DNA of 32,977 nucleotides, from positions 1-32,977 of the forward strand of contig JAAFIG010000045.1 in NCBI GenBank assembly GCA_013298595.1, in the 5' to 3' direction. Source of the DNA: Deinococcales bacterium (GTDB lineage: Bacteria; Deinococcota; Deinococci; Deinococcales; JAAFIG01). Shown piece by piece: positions 31,658 to 32,977 of this stretch. The translations under genes and the position numbers were made by a program. The notes beneath the pieces are model-generated. The model saw only the letters and a list, made by a program, of their open reading frames with translations. It searched no databases and had not been told where the DNA came from. How positions within the stretch are numbered: position 1 is the stretch's first letter; the number at the start of each line of letters is the position of its first letter.

Positions 31658-32977
31658 ATGACCGTTGTTTCGCATAAGTTATCTGAGCAGCAGAAACGTT
31701 TTTTCTCACAATTAGCGTTTTGGCTATCTCGAGTAATTTGGGTTTTTTTTGCGGTCGTTGCTATTACTTTAATGCTTGTTTTCTCTTGGTATTTCTGGGA
31801 TTTAGCAACAACCTCCCCATGTTCAACAAATAATTGTAGTGCTTTGCTGACTTGGTTATCACAGTTTGGTTTTGGTGTTGAAGTTTTTGCAGTTTTGTAT
31901 TTAATCAGTTTTGTTGTACCGGTGCTGATTTGGCTGGCTGTGGCATTCTGGATTTATTTATCGCAACCGCATCAACTTTGGAGTGTTATTTTCTCGCTCT
32001 TTTTCTTGATTGGTTGGTATAGCGAAGTGAGTTTGCAGTATTTACGTGGCTCTATGCCACTGGCAATGGCTTATACACTCGAGTCGGTAGGCTTGCAAAA
32101 TGTGTTCTCGAGCCAAGCAGTTATTGGTTTTAGTGAGTATTTACGTGGCATTCTGAAAGTGATTGCCGATAATTTATTGGTGTTGGTGGTTTTTGCTTTT
32201 CCGAATGGTCGCTTATATCCGTTTTGGTCGCGCTATTATTTGTTGTTTTTTGCCTTGTTATCGGTTGGATATAGTTTGCCGTTTTTACGAGAAACCACGT
32301 GGAATTATGCACGCTTAGATTTTCCGTGGAATGTTGCAATCAATTTTTTGTTGTTGCTTGGCTTACTATGGGGGGCTTTGCTACGTTTTCGCCAGAGTTC
32401 CGATGCGGTGCAACAGCAAGTACGAAGTATTTTTCCAATTGTGATTGTCAGTGTTTTTGTCTATTTTTTGGATCTACTGATAGCCATTGTACGAAAAAAT
32501 GGTGGTTTCTCGAGTCAGGAAATGCAGTCACCTGTTTTGCAACCGTTGCTTGATTTATTATTAAATTACTTCAATAGTTTCACCATGATTTGGTTGGCGG
32601 TAGCAGTAGCTCAAGCCATTGTACGCCAACAACTATTTGATATTCGTTTTGTCTTAAATCGGGCTTTAGCGTACAGCACATTGGTTGTTAGTTTAGCGGT
32701 TATTTACGGTTTGATTATTGGTGGTTTAGGCAGTTTGTTTCGTCAGACGGATATCTGGCTATCGATTGTCGCCACGGGTGTTGTTGCTGTACTTTTTCAT
32801 CCGCTGCTGGTTATTTTTCGCCAAACTGCTAACCGACTTTTTTATGGTGAACGCCACGACCCGTACCGAGCCATTAGTAATTTAGGTCGGCAACTCGAGG
32901 GTGCTCATAAACCCGAGGAATTGGCATTTACGATTGTGCAAACCTTGGCTTCAACGCTGCGTTTACCATATGTGGCA
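31658..32977 (+). CDS. Sensor histidine kinase, multi-TM N-terminal part (3' end beyond window)
   Basis: From ATG 31658 (GAGGA 4 nt upstream) the frame is open for 440 codons to the window edge. There are seven or eight hydrophobic helices between residues 20 and 385 (for example VIWVFFAVVAITLMLVFSW and LLVLVVFAFPNGRLYP). The segment FDIRFVLNRALAYSTLVVSL, then ATGVVAVLFHPLLVIF, NRLFYGERHDPYRAISNLG and LAFTIVQTLASTLRLPYVA follows. This ...NRxLxYGERxDPYxxLxxLG... junction is typical of LiaS/NarL-type membrane histidine kinases in Chloroflexota and Deinococcota, where a GAF and a HisKA_3 kinase domain follow. The kinase itself is not in the window. It is divergent from the exported-peptide gene. 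Confidence 0.82.
   Translation, partial: MTVVSHKLSEQQKRFFSQLAFWLSRVIWVFFAVVAITLMLVFSWYFWDLATTSPCSTNNCSALLTWLSQFGFGVEVFAVLYLISFVVPVLIWLAVAFWIYLSQPHQLWSVIFSLFFLIGWYSEVSLQYLRGSMPLAMAYTLESVGLQNVFSSQAVIGFSEYLRGILKVIADNLLVLVVFAFPNGRLYPFWSRYYLLFFALLSVGYSLPFLRETTWNYARLDFPWNVAINFLLLLGLLWGALLRFRQSSDAVQQQVRSIFPIVIVSVFVYFLDLLIAIVRKNGGFSSQEMQSPVLQPLLDLLLNYFNSFTMIWLAVAVAQAIVRQQLFDIRFVLNRALAYSTLVVSLAVIYGLIIGGLGSLFRQTDIWLSIVATGVVAVLFHPLLVIFRQTANRLFYGERHDPYRAISNLGRQLEGAHKPEELAFTIVQTLASTLRLPYVA

Larger units (their letters stand above)
330..32898. repeat. Highly iterated palindrome CTCGAG, about 160 copies across the window
   Basis: Counting by eye gives about 160 copies in 32,977 bp, about one per 206 bp; base composition predicts about 7. 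First copy 330-335, last 32893-32898. Copies occur in genes on both strands, in all three codon phases (Leu-Glu; x-Arg-x; x-Ser-Ser/Arg), and in spacers (for example 2999, 3646, 4680, 7677, 13787, 14370, 22715, 31646). Flanking bases vary. Long gaps include 2018-2916, 3650-4680, 4780-5362, 20774-21597 and 30413-31646. Confidence 0.95.

Overview
The window looks like a chromosome segment of a diderm, moderate-GC (roughly mid-40s %, estimated by eye) bacterium of the Deinococcota type. The reasons are as follows. An Omp85/BamA outer-membrane assembly gene and a DivIVA gene lie close together. Many genes appear leaderless, with a TANNNT -10 box 5-8 nt before the start codon, as described in Deinococcus. 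The N-acylamino acid racemase/OSBS-like enzyme has the catalytic lysines at positions 163 and 263. There is also a large ATPase-TPR-BTAD regulator of a kind I associate with Deinococci. Genus-level placement is not possible from the sequence alone.

Layout. 1-101: tail of a probable IS110-type transposase. 240-3633: M3 oligopeptidase, a small lipoprotein behind a TGTGACGGT repeat cluster, and a DUF998 membrane protein. 3640-5371: an accessory patch with a REP-like hairpin, an AT-rich orphan gene, a stray copy of the mutS2 3' end, and a two-gene unit encoding a small protein plus a retropepsin-like aspartic protease. 5368-18678: mostly housekeeping genes: mutS2, a TetR/YdeI/GNAT/TspO run, rdgB, an NSAR/OSBS enzyme, prfB with an intact programmed frameshift, apaG, a DinB protein, yceH, surE, a sugar-isomerase-like TIM barrel, divIVA, yggS and a purine nucleoside phosphorylase. 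18873-21554: bamA, closed by a bidirectional terminator. 21642-27214: surface and secretion-related genes on the minus strand (WD40, a membrane-anchored small protein, two large Ig/FN3/PKD-like lipoproteins) and a relic of an RCC1 repeat. 27344-32977: a regulatory locus with a zinc-ribbon protein, a 1037-residue ATPase-TPR-wHTH-BTAD regulator, a newly recognised 42-residue exported peptide, and the multi-TM N-terminal part of a sensor histidine kinase that runs off the window.

The two strongest unexplained signals are these. (1) The palindrome CTCGAG occurs about 160 times (one per about 206 bp, against about 7 expected). It is found in coding and intergenic DNA and in all reading frames, a highly iterated palindrome comparable with cyanobacterial HIP1. 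(2) A roughly 35-bp composite element with GTCC-type repeats spaced 21 and 10 bp apart lies upstream of both the BTAD regulator gene and the lipoprotein operon, and a shorter version lies upstream of the exported-peptide gene. All three have the same orientation relative to the downstream gene. Together with a TGGTTA array of 11-bp period beside the zinc-ribbon gene, this suggests a peptide / sensor kinase / BTAD-regulator circuit controlling cell-surface lipoproteins. That function is an inference.
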